DNA of 64,000 bases from Portulaca oleracea (lineage: Eukaryota > Streptophyta > Magnoliopsida > Caryophyllales > Portulacaceae): the NCBI GenBank assembly GCA_029582165.1, contig CM055891.1:27754832-27818831 (forward strand), in the 5' to 3' direction. Each line of letters starts with the position of its first letter. The stretch's first letter is position 1. A model generated the notes under the pieces. That model had not been told where the DNA came from, made no database searches, and saw only the letters and a program-made list of their open reading frames with translations. The position numbers were made by a program, and so were the translations under genes. This document shows positions 32,660 to 44,650 of this stretch, one piece after another.

Positions 32660-34300
32660 TCCAACATAGCTATAATTGTTTGATTAATTGCTTCTTCAAA
32701 CTGCGATCCAGAAGTGACGTCATACACAGAGTTGCAGACAACTACCGAGCTCTCATCATCCATTGAATCTTCCACTACCCAATCCATATCTAGAGAATCT
32801 TCATCAACCATGTAATTCTCTTATTCCATCAAATCTTCTATAATTCTGGTTAGCAAAGTTTCATTAGAGTAGTTATGAAAATCAAAATAAGCACATATGA
32901 GTTCGCATATCATGCGCCAAGATAGGATCACGTACTCGAGCTAACCAAAATTTAATCAAAATGATTACGCAAATCTTGCATCAACATTGGATCACATCTT
33001 ATTTGAGTGGGTAACTAACCAAACTTCTTTAACCTCGGTTTGTTTATATGAGGAATCTTGTAGTAAGTCAGGAAAATATGATTTGCTCTGTTTGTTGGGA
33101 AGGTATGAAAAGCCCTCTCAACACTAATGACTAGCTCATCAGTCTTTATTGGGCACTCTTTACACTGCAATGACTTAATAGCACGAAAAAAATCCCAGTT
33201 ACAACACATTTAATCAGGAGAAGTTGCAGGTTTATTAATTGAGCGAATATCGAAACCATCCTCAGTATCTACTTGGAGAAATAGAGGATTATCGTTATCG
33301 ATGTGAATCCAAGCATTATCCTGCTGAATGAAAATCGGATGATGGACATCTTCTTACGGCCACTTTTCTTTGATAGCAGGTATGACTTTCTCTATCAAGA
33401 AATGATCTTGTGGTTTCTTTGTTTACAGAAGTCGTTGCTTTTGTTTCTAATATCCTTGTGGGTTTGTTGATGCTCTTTCTTCTCGTTGGCTTTTGAGTTA
33501 CAAATGGAAATACTCCAATTTTCCCATGCAATTTTTCATTTCCTTCTTCATCAAACCTTGGCCATGCAACAACAGCTAGGAACATAACCTTAACAGTAAA
33601 TTTTTTATTCCTGCAAGACCGGTATGGTTCTTCATTAGTTACAAGGTAATAGTTACGAGTTCATCTTTTCAAGTAAAACCACTTCTCATCAATGTGGACT
33701 ACGTCGTACATGCCAAAAAAATTGGGTCGTGTGGTACGCTATTCACTTCTATCATTTTCAAATAGAACCTCAATGGGGATAGTGTGTTTTTCTCAGACAA
33801 ATGAGACTTTACAGGATTGCAATGTTGCCTTATGACTCCCGATTTTGTATTCTATGGGCAGTAGAGACACTACATCCAACAGAAGCAGCTACTTCATGAA
33901 GAGTTTGTCGTTTATGCAAAGGGATTTGACGAATCACTTTAGCATCAACGATAAATTTCTTACAACCACAATTACCGGTCTTTTTGTGAGCTACATTGCC
34001 AGTTCCCTTAACCCTTTGCTGAATAGGCTGCACAGTTCAGGTAAAAGTAGAAACTGAGATGCCACAAGCCTAGTGACATTTTTCCGTAACTATCCATTGC
34101 AGCTTGCCATTAGTAGAGCTTCATATATACTACTGCGTTCATTGTTCGTTATTCTTAGGTTCACAATTTTCTAGGTTGCCTTCCAACATGTTCATTGTTT
34201 CACTCCACATAAATTACACATTTACACCATTCATAAATCAAAGTTGGCCAACATATAAAATTTACCTATTCAGCTATTCTTAATGCCTCATTGTACAGAC
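32660..34300 (-). pseudogene. mariner-like transposase pseudogene, - copy
   Basis: Homologous to the + copy over most of its length, including non-coding DNA upstream of the HTH (homology is traceable to about 34300). The minus strand shows 'KKFIVDAKVIRQIPLHKRQTLHEVAASVG' (split here by dots for length: 33.85-34.03 kb), 'VHIDEKWF' near 33690, 'MFLAVVAWPRFDEEGNEKLHGKIG' region (33.5-33.59 kb), 'FIQQDNAWIHID' near 33310 and 'FFRAIKSLQC' near 33170. The third catalytic Asp is lost by an indel/stop beside it, and several stops break the frame. C-terminal acidic tail at 32670-32811. Confidence 0.8.
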
Positions 34301-35383
34301 CCAAATGACCATTCCATCTTTTGCGTGTGTGTGTGACAATTGTCGTCTGATTCAATCCTCAATAATGGAGGTCTGCTACAATTTATAGGAAAAAATTGAA
34401 AGGAAACCAAACTTTTTTTTTTTGGGGAGAAATTGGGCAAAAAAATTCAAACTTTCCCTATAGCTTGCTAAGAAGTTGATCTGTTTTGGCTTCCATCCCC
34501 ATCAATGGAGTTGTTCTGGCTGGCCTGAGCGTGAAAACAAGGATATATATTGTGGTTGGAAAGATAAATATTAAATGGGTTCAATGACATTTTGGTAATT
34601 TGACTTATAATCACCCCATCAACTTTTGGGGCATTGGCATCTGCATCTGAAATCACATGCCCTGCATCACTTAAATCTGAACAGAGAGAGTATTGTTTTA
34701 GGTGAGCCTCTCTCCACAAGAGTAAGATGACTGCTTGTCAGCATAATATGATCAAATGAGTCTAACTAATCCTAAATTGTCATCTTTGATGTGATCCTTA
34801 TGAATGACTAGAATTCGTAAGCATAAACTGCTGTACAGCAACGACCACCAGCTTAGTGTGGATCTCAACCCAGGAGGATATATACTTTGGCCCCTTCATT
34901 TGCATGATTTGGACTCCAATCAGGGGCTATATGTGTCATAATCATTTGTTTTGTTTGAACTCCTATGGAATTGGACACCAAAGTGACATTTCTTCCAACC
35001 ATTTCTGTGCCCTTTTCACATTTAAACCAAAAAGAAAGAATCATATTCACTCGCATGTTGATATCCTTACTTACCTGTCAGTATCTTGCTGCTTGTTTTT
35101 CCAACATATTTCCCTGTTAATATTGTGGTTTCTGTTTCTAGAGGCTCGTCAAAAATGCGGGGTGATAATGGTTGGTGGGTCCATTATTCTAGTGTTACTG
35201 ATATATTTCTGTTTATTGGTTGTATGATTCGCCATCTCGAAGAAATAATATCATCCTGTTCATAGAGACCATTTTTCACCAAAGAGCTTGTTGTGGTGTC
35301 AGCAAGAGCTCTTTCATTTTTTCTCTTTTTGTTCTCCATAAACATCTTGAATCCCATTTTCACTATCTGCGTTCTTACATTAC
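34301..35383. other. spacer carrying LecRK-type 5' flank
   Basis: 34838-34890 and 34990-35190 resemble parts of the upstream flank of LecRK copy 3 (for example 'tgtgcccttttcaca' and 'aagaaagaat'). This fits a duplicated promoter region. A run of T occurs near 34413. Confidence 0.45.
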
Positions 35384-35870
35384 ATGGCAGGAAGGGTTGT
35401 CTACCTTCCCCAGTCAGTAGAATTCCTCTTGTTTGTTGTGCTTACGTTTGCCATTTGTCTAGTTCTGCTTATTCTTGCAGCACTTTCATTGTTAATTGTT
35501 GCTGACTTGCTGGGCTGATATGAAGAACTGTATGAACCTTGGGAAAGGAATATGCTCCTTATAGATTTTCATACAAGGATCTCTTTGTGGCAACAAATTA
35601 AAGGTTTTCAGAAACTCTGAGCTTCTTGGTGCTGATGGTTTTGGGAAGGTATATAAAGGTACTTTACCTTCCACCCATTGGAAGGGTTAAGAGAGTTCAT
35701 GGAAGAGGTTGGTTGCATGAAAAGGCTAAGCCACAAAAATTTGGTACAGCTCTGAATTAGGCTAATGCAGAAGAAAAGAGGAGCTTAGTATCTTTTGGAA
35801 TGTTCATATTTGAGCTTAGTATCTGTGGTCCCTTATCTGGTATCGGTTCAGAACTACAATGTGGCCGTCG
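35384..35870 (+). pseudogene. LecRK copy 5, truncated relic
   Basis: ATG 35384 and signal-peptide-like codons resemble copy 3. The lectin domain is missing and the sequence resumes in the transmembrane/juxtamembrane region ('YEELYEPWERN'-like, 35518-35555), then the kinase N-lobe ('GFGKVYKGTLPSTH' in broken frames, 'EFMEEVGCMKRLSHKNLVQL', 35690-35752). It then jumps to a C-terminal scrap that ends like copy 3 ('tacaatgtggccg', 35855-35867). Stops and frameshifts throughout. Confidence 0.85.
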
Positions 35871-36992
35871 ATTCTGAATTCTGATGTACTATTACTGTGA
35901 TAAACCAGTTATGTATTTCTCTCATATGGTGTTCTTGTAGTGCCAGTTTCCTATGGAGTATCAATCTAATAAAGTACATTTCTTGAGAAAACACATGTCT
36001 AAATGTCATATTTGAGATTTTCTGTCTGGAATTGATACTAATATTATGCCTTTTTCAGTGCTAACTTGTTTAGAGATTGAATCCATCACAGTTGCTGACT
36101 ATGTAAATTGTAGTTTGCCCCATAAAAAGACATTTCGCTCATACAGGTTCATACTTCATAATGTGCTGATGGGATCGGTCCGGTGAAATCTGTATGACTG
36201 TACCCAAGAGACAATTTGAACTAATCAATGCACTTGCTCTGTACGCTGTCGAACAAGCCCATTGATTCCTGAAGACCTGGCAAAATCATGTGTCCACAGT
36301 ATCAAACTTAAACCGACAGGTTCCGCCAGAAATCCAAAATGGGTAATTGATCAAGGCCAGAAAACTAGTAATGGTGATAAATTATACCAATTGACAAGAT
36401 ATCTCAGATGCTCCCCTTAAAACATAGCCATTAGCCACTAATATTTCAATTACTTGATTATTCTGCTCTCACTTCCCAGATAATTAGGTAATTTACAAAA
36501 AGAAGATCTTAGCATGGTGGTTAAGACTTAATTAATAAGGTCTGAGTATATTAGGTCATATATTCAATTCCTCTGTTTGTACTGTACTCAAGTAATCTAC
36601 TCTTGCTCTGCTTGCATGACTTGCTAGGATGACTCTCCTATTGACTGATACAAAGCCCATGTTTGTGCTTAAGGGTGTTTTCTGTTTAATCTTCTGCAAC
36701 TAATTACAACCATTTGGAGCTCTGAACAGGTAATAGATGCATGTTCTGAGCTTACAAATATGCAATAATCTGCTTTTCTGCGTGATACTGGCAATAACAC
36801 CTCATTACAAGTTTTATTATCAAGGCTTCACATCAGTAGCATATATACAATAACACAACCATTAGAATCTCCATTGATTGTCAGACCATTGCAGCAAGAA
36901 AACCACAAAGCACAAGCTTGCTCCTAAATCTCGACAAATTTGAGAAATCCAATCAAAGGGGAAGATACAAATGTACTGTCCAGTGCAAATTC
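35871..36992. other. LecRK-type 3' flank and spacer
   Basis: 36165-36365 is homologous to the downstream flank of LecRK copy 3. The remainder includes the probable 3' UTR of the minus-strand sugar transporter. No other gene is seen. Confidence 0.5.
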
Positions 36993-39900
36993 TCATTTCA
37001 ATATTTTGTTTTCAATTTCTTCAAGACTTAAACCCTTAGTCTCTGGAACCAGAGTGAGAACGAACAGGAGGGACAGCAAAGCAATCACCCCAAACACCAA
37101 GAAAAGGTTCTCTGCTCCTAGCAGTTCCTGCACAACCAATAGATGTTAGCCAAGGAAGCAAAATATGATGCAAAAAGGGGTCCAGAAACTCCAAGTTCAG
37201 GGAGGTTTTCTACCTTCAATGGTGAGAAAGCAAAGGTGACAATGGCATTCGAGCCGAAGTTGGTCAAGACTGCCAGGCTGATCCCTCGCCCTCTCGTGCG
37301 AATTGGAAATATCTCCGACACCATTAGCCAACTGATTGGCCCAAATGATACCTGAGGCAAGATTTTTCAGACAAAAACCTCTTTTAGGAACTCGTATGGC
37401 ACTCAAGTAAACTGTTTCCCTGTGCTTTTGCAGTTTTGCTCCGTAATTTGTCAAGGTGTCCAAGAATAGTGTAGCAAATGAGATCCTCCCTCTATTCCCA
37501 ATTATATAGAGTAAATTACATATACCCTACCCGAGATTTGCGGTAATAATTCTTACACACCCCACATTTGAGAAATAATTTTTACCTTACCTCACAATAG
37601 CTCTAAGTGTTTTATATCCTACCTGAAGTTTGAAATAATAATTATTACACACCCCACTTTTGTTAAATAATTTGTAGCTTACCTCACATAAATTGTAAGT
37701 GATTTTTACCCTACTTGAGCTTTGTTGTGAGTGTTATTGCAACACAACAACATAACAAGGATGTCACGATTTAACAGAGCAATCCATATCGTATTGGACG
37801 CAAAATTTATTCGCGCGCCCGATAACTTATATAATGAAGCGTATAGCTAGGAGTAAGGGTATTCTTTATTTATCACTTTTTATTTTTTTTACTGTGAATA
37901 ACTTAAATCATGATGTATGGATCAATAACTAGTTATGTATGGGTAGATTCACATTTTGATGGAAATCGACAACTGCGAAATGATGTAGGATTGATCTACA
38001 TGATCGGCAGTGCAGAGGGTAGTAAGGGAGGAATGAGAAGTTATGGAAAGTTTAATGGAGCATAGATGATTGAGACTGAGATTTCATTGTAGATTACTTC
38101 CTATTTTGTTCCTAGGATGACATTTCATGACATTCAAATGTTGTTTTGGATTCTAGATCTTCACTAGTAAATGTGGAAATCGAAGATCTACATTTTCAGT
38201 AACACTTACTGCCATAACAAGTTAAGTAAAATCCACTTACAACTATTGTGAGGTAGGGTAAAAACTATTTCACAAAGATGGTTCGTATAATAATTATTAT
38301 GACAAACCTCAGGTAGGGTAAAAAACACTCAGAGCTTATGTCAGGTAAGGTAAAAATTATTTCACAAATGTGGGGTGTGTAAAAATTAATTCAGCAAATC
38401 TCAGGTAGGGTAAATGTAATTGACTCTATATATATTTATATATATATAAGTGTTAACGTCATCAGATGTATAGCAAGAAATACTTTCATCTGAATACAGT
38501 GTTGTAATTTCCGCAAATAGTGTTAGAAATTGAAGGTTAAATTAGTGCTTTAGTGATCGTGAAAAGTCAACAGAGACAGATGTTTGACTTGTTCCTACAT
38601 TTATGATGGTTTTATGTCGGGGCTAAAAACAATTACGAAAGGCAAGCAGGGAAGTAAGGGAAAAGATGAGATGAGGAAGTTACCTGATAGCTTCCAACGT
38701 ATAGAAGCAGGGCACCAACAGCGACAAAGGGGAGACCTCCGAGAAACTTGTAATATGCAGCAAGGAGGAACAACGACGCAGTCTGTTTCACAGGGCATAA
38801 CACAAAGTAATGAATCCACCGTAGTTTACAAAAAAAAGTAGACACAGGTAAAAATAACAGAAGGTTCTTGTGCAGAAGTTGGTCATAGTATACATACAAT
38901 CCCACTGACACCGGCTATTAGCAAGGGTTTCCTTCCAAGATCGTCAACTTTGAAAACAGCGATTCCTGTCATGAGCAACTGAAGAGAGGCGAGAAAGGAA
39001 AAAAAAAAGTGTGATCTGATGTACTGTTATATAGTACAATGGTAGTTGGATAATATCAACTAAAACACACCTTAAACAGGCCAATCAGCACCGAAACTCG
39101 AGTGGCATCAGATGCAGCTGAAAACCCAGCACTCTGTAAAACAAACATACATACATAATGCAGACTGTCGGTCTCAGTAATTCAGAAGTGAGCAGACAAA
39201 AAGAGTGGGGTAAATTTCACATACCTGTAGAATTGGACCAGCATAATACAAGACACTCGGCTGCCCAGTAATCTGAAAGAGTTAACAGTAAGAGCACCAA
39301 ATCAAACCTTTAGAACGTGGAATACAGTTTTTACCGTTCATCACCTCAAGGAAATACAGGGTCAGTTTGACAATTTAATGTCCATAATCTGGATAGTCGA
39401 AAAAATTTCGAGTGTAATGGACCAAGGCAAAATGTTTCATTAAATCTCCTATGCTTCTTTTCCATGGAGTTGTAGGTAGCGAACGGTTTCTAAATCTTGG
39501 GTCAATTGGACTCACTCTCTTTAAATTGCAAAATTTTGGCACATGATGCTACATCTGACCCCTCCATACCTTGCCTGGGCGGGATTTCGGAGTATTGGTT
39601 TTGGAGTCAGTTAGGTAATTTAGTAAAAACAAGTTGTTCAAAGAATTACCTGCTGAAAAAGTACAAGACCACCGCCAATTATGAAGGCTTTCAGACTTGG
39701 TCCCTGAAACACCTCCAACAAACTTCCCTCAGACTGTTCGTCGGAATAGGCAGACTTCAACGAAACCAATGTTTCATCGATTTCGGTTTCTGAGACTTTG
39801 TCACCAGCAGGCCTACCTCTGAGTCTGCTCAGGGCAGCGATAGCCTTCTCCTTGTACTCCTGCAACGGACCTTTGCCTTGAACTGCCCTCAGAAGTAACC

Positions 39901-42290
39901 AACGAGGTGATGGCGGGAGGCTCCACATTCCTAGACCCATAAGTAGAGCAACCGGCACACTCACTCCAAACATGTAGCGCCAGCCTCCAACCACGTCGAT
40001 TTCGTAGTTACCGACAAAATAACCAAGCTAAAGGAATGTAAATCCACAAAAAGTTAGATCATGGGTGGGCACGGACAAGGGGGCGTTTGGTAGAATCCCG
40101 GGAAACATTTTCCTAGGGAAAACTTTCGCACAAAAAAGGTTTTGCATATGAGTGTAAAATAATGAGCCCCACAACAAAATTCTACCATCCCCGAGGAAGG
40201 GTTTGGTTGCCAAATTTACCGGGAAAAGTCATGTTAACCAAAGTTTCCCGTGTTTGGTTGAGTTAACGTGTGGGAAAGTGGAGTCCATTATTTCACACTC
40301 AAACTCAAGAACAATTTTTCGGGAGTACTACCAAAATATAGGAAATTGTGAACCACCAACTTTTCCAGAAAAATAATCCAACCAAATGCTCCCAGAAGGA
40401 AAAGAGAAACGATTATCTGCAAAGAAGCACCTACCAAAATGCCAAGAACTATGAAGAGTTCTTTCAGAGAAATAAGGGTCCCTCGGATTTGAGACGGGCA
40501 GGTTTCTGCAATGTATAGAGGAGCCCCGTGCATGGCCTGTATGTGAATGTGACCGACTTTAGGTCATCCTGTTCACTTCCGAGTCAATCTACCTATAACT
40601 GGGAAAACTTAAGGAGGCTCACCCAACCAATGCCAAGACCATAAAGAAATCTCCCAACAAGCAGAACCCCGAGACTAGGAGCACTTGCAGTGACAAAACC
40701 ACCAAGTGCATAAAGGATTGCCGCTATGATAAGCTCCCTCCTCCGTCCTTCATGATTAGGTGGTGGAAGAAAAGGTATTAGGTTCGGTAATCTAATCAAT
40801 AGGAATCAGAAAACGCGCAAATCATAGAAAGCATTGAAAAGAAATACCAAGAAAGTCAGCTACCGGATAGACAAGGATGGAACCGAAAAGAGCTCCATAA
40901 AGCGAACCGCTTACCTGAATTGTGTTACACGCAAGCAAATGTAAGTAAAAGAATCAACTTGTACTACCGATATATGGATTGAATCCAAGGAATACATGAT
41001 ACTGAAGCTTACCACGAGCCCTAATTGAATGGCTGAAAGGTCGAACCATGTAGTGCCACTGAGTTCAGGAGACTGCATGCATCAACCATGTAAACACCAC
41101 AAACAAACTCTCATCAGTCTCATGTCATTGAATGTCGAAAAATCAGCACAGTTGAAGCATACCTGTAGTGAAATGGTGGCACCAGATGTAGCACCAATAT
41201 CATACCCAAACAATAAACCACCTAATGCAGGGAACAAAAACCTAAGAATTCAAGAAAAACAGATTCATTTCACCAACATGCACAATATGGCATACTCAAA
41301 CATCACAAGTTAAACTTGACCCAAACTGGCATTTACTAAACTGAATTCAAGCTACTAATAGAACCTAAAAAAGGCATAATCAAAGAATATGAAAATGAAG
41401 TCCTCAAGAACAGGGCCTTGGCAAGTTATTGGGTCAGTAACTGGTAAGCATAACATCAAGCTCACAAAACAGTTGATTTTGTACCCAACATGTCCCCCCA
41501 AGATGGCCTTCTCAAACTTTGAACTTTGGTGGGAAAAAGGAATACCCAAAGTTATCGATCATGGTAACCATTGTGATAAAAATATCACTTTTAGGATGAT
41601 TATACCTGAGAGGCTCAGACAAACTATACAGTCAAAATTAAGCCCCTTAACCCACTACAATTAACAGCAAATCCTTGATAACCTTATCTGTCTTCTTTCA
41701 AAATTGTACAGTTAAACATTAAAAATTTCGACATAAATTTCTCCATATATACAATGACCTGTCACGATAAATTACTACGATAAATTACTACCATTAGATT
41801 CGTAACGAAAAATACTATCATAAAAATGTATTATTGAAATTGTTACTATAATATTTTACAAGAAATTATCATTAGAGCAACGGTAATAGTCAAATATATG
41901 ATAATTAATATGGAACAGAGGGAGTATTTGGGGAAGATTAATCAATAATTACAGTAAAAATCATACTTACGGCAAAACTACAGAAGCCCAAGAGAAAGCT
42001 TCTTGTTCTGAACCCTCTTGGCCATCGTAGTATTCCCCCTTCTGGGCTTGAATCCGGCGATGCAATAATGAAGTTTTAAACCCAAAATTGGGCGAATTCT
42101 CCATACCCATAACACTTTTCCCATTGAAATTGGTAATGCACTGAATTCTGGAGGTGGGTTTTGCGGAAGAAGACGATGAATTTCTAGGGTTAATGCGGGA
42201 TTGAGTGTTGAAAACAGAAAATGATCTTTTGGGTCGACAAATTGTGAGCTGAGGGTTGGAGCTAACCCATGAACTGCAAGTGGAAGCCAT
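36993..42290 (-). CDS. pSuT: plastidic sugar/H+ symporter, MFS sugar-porter family (D-xylose-proton symporter-like 3 type)
   Basis: Thirteen exons read on the minus strand: 41971-42290, 41163-41241, 41013-41072, 40848-40914, 40623-40747, 40435-40536, 39650-40027, 39225-39272, 39071-39133, 38898-38978, 38684-38782, 37214-37351 and 36993-37127. All junctions are GT..AG and the phases join to 1695 nt, 564 residues plus stop. A Ser-rich N-terminus of about 100 residues looks like a plastid transit peptide. Sugar-porter motifs follow: 'GGLLFGYDIG', 'ADFLGRRREL', 'LPPSPRWLL', 'LFQQITGQPSVLYY', 'GPISWLMVSEIFP' and 'VPETKG'. Length and order fit Arabidopsis At5g59250 (pSuT), an inner-envelope sugar transporter; the orthology is my inference. 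Exon 5 ends in 'GIGW', where I remember Leu in relatives. Three introns hold MITE-like insertions. Confidence 0.9.
37509..38426. mobile_element. foldback/MITE in intron 11 of the sugar transporter
   Basis: Inverted arms of about 200-210 bp (37509-37720 and 38226-38426). Both begin GAGT(A/C)AATTACAT and carry repeated 'ccctacctgag.tttg', 'acacaccccac.tttg' and 'ttaccttacctca' blocks. The 500-bp middle is unrelated AT-rich DNA. It accounts for most of the 1332-bp intron. The target duplication cannot be fixed because the flanks are TATA-rich. Confidence 0.75.
40079..40393. mobile_element. Tourist-like MITE in intron 6 of the sugar transporter
   Basis: GGGGGCGTTTGGTAGAATCC at the left and CCAACCAAATGCTCCC at the right are inverted. 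The interior 'cgggaaacattttcc' resembles the MITE at 3181-3413. Confidence 0.65.
41680..41924. mobile_element. Stowaway-like MITE in intron 1 of the sugar transporter
   Basis: The right end GGAACAGAGGGAG is followed by TA, and the body matches the MITE at 552-803 through 'aaattgtrcagt', 'cgtaaygaaaaatactatcataaaa' and 'ataattaatatggaa'. The left terminus is eroded, so the start is approximate. Confidence 0.65.
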
Positions 42291-43581
42291 TGATATGTCT
42301 GCAATCAGTTAGGATTAAGCTTCACGACAGTTACTAGTTGTGAGAGCTAAGTATTTGGCAGGATTAATCACAGAGAGAGCATATGTGCTCATAGTCAATG
42401 GAGGATCAGATTCGCTGATATTAAAATAAGTTGCTCTGAAAAAGAATGTGTGGACTGGATGAAGACATGAACCACGTGATCTCTTAATATATTCTAGTAT
42501 GACTCGTGGAAATTTTACACCCAAAACTAATGAGGTCCGAGTCTTCCGTGGAGCTGGTTGCGGTCTCATAATGGTGCGGTGAAATTTGAAAAAATATGGT
42601 GAATTATGATGAAAGTAGTGAAAGGTGAGGTAGGTTAAGATAGAGAAAATGAAAAAGTGAGGATAAAATATATATATATATATTGATAATGATTGTGGTA
42701 TGATATGGTGAAATATTGTGGAAAATTAAAAAATGTGGCGCGGGCAACTTACTGCACAAAAGAATCGGTCTAAGTATATTATTAATAACTAGCACTATAT
42801 ATCCCATGCGATGCACGGGATGATTGTCAATTATTAAATTATTGAGGCTTATGTATTATATTTTTTTATAAGAATATGTGTTAAGCTAATTAAAATTGAA
42901 ATATTTATTTTTCATATATATATATATGTGTGATATATTAGAAAATACTTATTAAATAATGTATTTTTCAATTGAGTGAATTTATTATTATTATTCATAA
43001 TATGATAAAAAAATCAAGAAATATGTGTTATAATTTTGTCTTAAATACATATAATAAAGAATAATAATAATTTTTATTTTAGTTAATTTGAATAAATGCA
43101 AACTATAAAATTCATTTTGATACCACAAATCAATAAAAGGTAGTAGGTTGCCATTAATTAAAGAAAAATAAGAAGAGCAAAATGTGCATGTGTAAATGAC
43201 AATGTCTCTTCATTTTTCCATGAAGATACATTTGTGTACTTATTGGTTGATAGCTATTATAATAATTTTATTAATTAACAACTATTAATATTTAACACCA
43301 TGATTCAAACAAATGAGCCAATGAAAATTTTTCAACTCAACATAAATGAGAAACATTTATATGCATGACACATGTCAATAGCTCATTCAATTTATTATGT
43401 TTTAAATACTTAATAGATTAGAATTTAGAATTTAGATTTGTTTCTTTCCACTTTACTAGGAGTAGTGATAGTAATAAAAAAAAATGATGTGTGCTGATAT
43501 TTAATAATTGAATTTTTGAACGTAAATGATGTAAAGTTGTATTTTACTAACTAATAACAACTTTTTTTGACATAAATATTA
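42291..43581. other. upstream region of sugar transporter and AT-rich spacer
   Basis: A decayed MITE related to 316-540 may span about 42553-42771 (right end reverse complement GACCGATTCTTTTGTGC). At about 42800-42830 there is an inverted 'cccatgcgatgcacggg', a short hairpin often seen at plant repeat ends. The rest is AT-rich without genes. Confidence 0.4.
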
Positions 43582-43897
43582 GGGAAATTGGATTCTAATA
43601 ATACGAACTTTTGGTCATATAAGACTTAATAATACGAATTTTCGATTAAGTTCTGAATAATATGAACTTTGACCCCTTGTTGGCCCCAGTAACACGTCAC
43701 CGAGTTACCCTTTTCTTGACTCGTCGGAGAAATGAGATGGCGGTGGCGGCACGTTTTTTTTATGTTTGACCATGTCATGTCACCCATTGACTTAAAAAAA
43801 TTGTCACGTCAGCACCCCCTCTCTTTCTCTCTCCTCTCTCTCCCTCTTTCTCTCTCCTCTCTTCGTCGTTCTCAATTCTTCTTTTTCCAGATCTTCA
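43582..43897 (+). repeat. left TIR of Pack-MULE
   Basis: Paired with 44644-44964. The inner part is a CT-rich tract ('ctctctttctctctcc') ending at 'ccagatcttca', directly before the mTERF ATG. Confidence 0.88.
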
Positions 43898-43917
43898 GAT
43901 TCATTCTCTGTTGAATC

Positions 43918-44505
43918 ATGGGGACGACTATCTGGAGACATTGCTACAAATCCAACCTCATTTTCTCCTTCAGATTCATTCTCCAGAGCCAATTCTTCTG
44001 TTCATCATCATCATCATCATCGTCATCCTCATCATCATCGTCGTCATCCTCATCATCATCATCATCAACAGGAGGAGGACTGGTTTTGAGTTCCAATTCA
44101 CCTAATTCACTCTCTCCATTGATGAATTTGCTGGTGGAATCACTCGGATTCTCAGAAAAACAAGCCCTCTCCATTTCTACCAAGCTCGCCAAACTCCGCA
44201 AAAATCGAGGCACCAAGGAGGTGAGTGGGTTCACTTTGCTACAAAACGCTGATTTAGTCCTTGATTTCCTCCATCAAAAGGGTCTCCAAAAACCCCAGAT
44301 TAAGAGGGTTGTTCTTCATGTCCCCCATGTCCTAACAAATCGAATCAAACAAACCCTAGAACCCAAATTGGCGCTTCTTCGAGATTTAGGGTTATCCGAG
44401 TCTGATGTTGCTCAATTGATCGCCACCCAGTGTGGGATTTTGCTATACGGATTGGATTCGACACTCCGTCCTTTTTGGAAATATGAATTAGATTCAAAAC
44501 AGTGA
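43918..44505 (+). CDS. truncated mTERF-family protein (captured fragment)
   Basis: 195 residues from ATG 43918. The N-terminal ~28 residues could be an organelle-targeting leader. A tract of about 22 consecutive Ser codons (TCA/TCG/TCC) follows, then an mTERF-type region: 'LVESLGFSEKQALSIS', 'VLDFLHQKGLQKPQIKRVV', 'LLRDLGLSESDVAQLI', 'GILLYGLDSTLRPF'. mTERF proteins bind nucleic acid in plastids or mitochondria and are usually about twice this length; here only the first helical repeats remain before a run-off tail and stop. The frame is open, and the left TIR would have to supply the promoter. It could be expressed as a truncated protein or be inert. Confidence 0.75.
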   Translation: MGTTIWRHCYKSNLIFSFRFILQSQFFCSSSSSSSSSSSSSSSSSSSSSSTGGGLVLSSNSPNSLSPLMNLLVESLGFSEKQALSISTKLAKLRKNRGTKEVSGFTLLQNADLVLDFLHQKGLQKPQIKRVVLHVPHVLTNRIKQTLEPKLALLRDLGLSESDVAQLIATQCGILLYGLDSTLRPFWKYELDSKQ

Positions 44506-44588
44506 ATTGGGGCAAAAAAGGGGTAAATTGGGATGATGTGAAAAGAATTTTGCCCTAATTTGGAGAGATGAATTGGGATTTGAATCCA

Positions 44589-44650
44589 GAAGAAGAAGAA
44601 GAAGAAGAAGAAGAAGAAGAAGAAGAAGAAGAAGATGAAGATGAAGATCT
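44589..44650. repeat. (GAA)n microsatellite
   Basis: About fifteen GAA/GAT triplets at the inner edge of the right TIR. Confidence 0.9.

Noticed and set aside
34127..34145. 'tactactgcgttc' as the terminal repeat of the minus-strand mariner element
   Set aside because: It resembles a CTCCCTCCGTTC terminus but points the wrong way, and homology with the + copy continues past it.
43944..44234. Minus-strand frame with a long Asp/Glu run
   Set aside because: Shadow of the poly-Ser (TCA/TCG) tract of the mTERF fragment.
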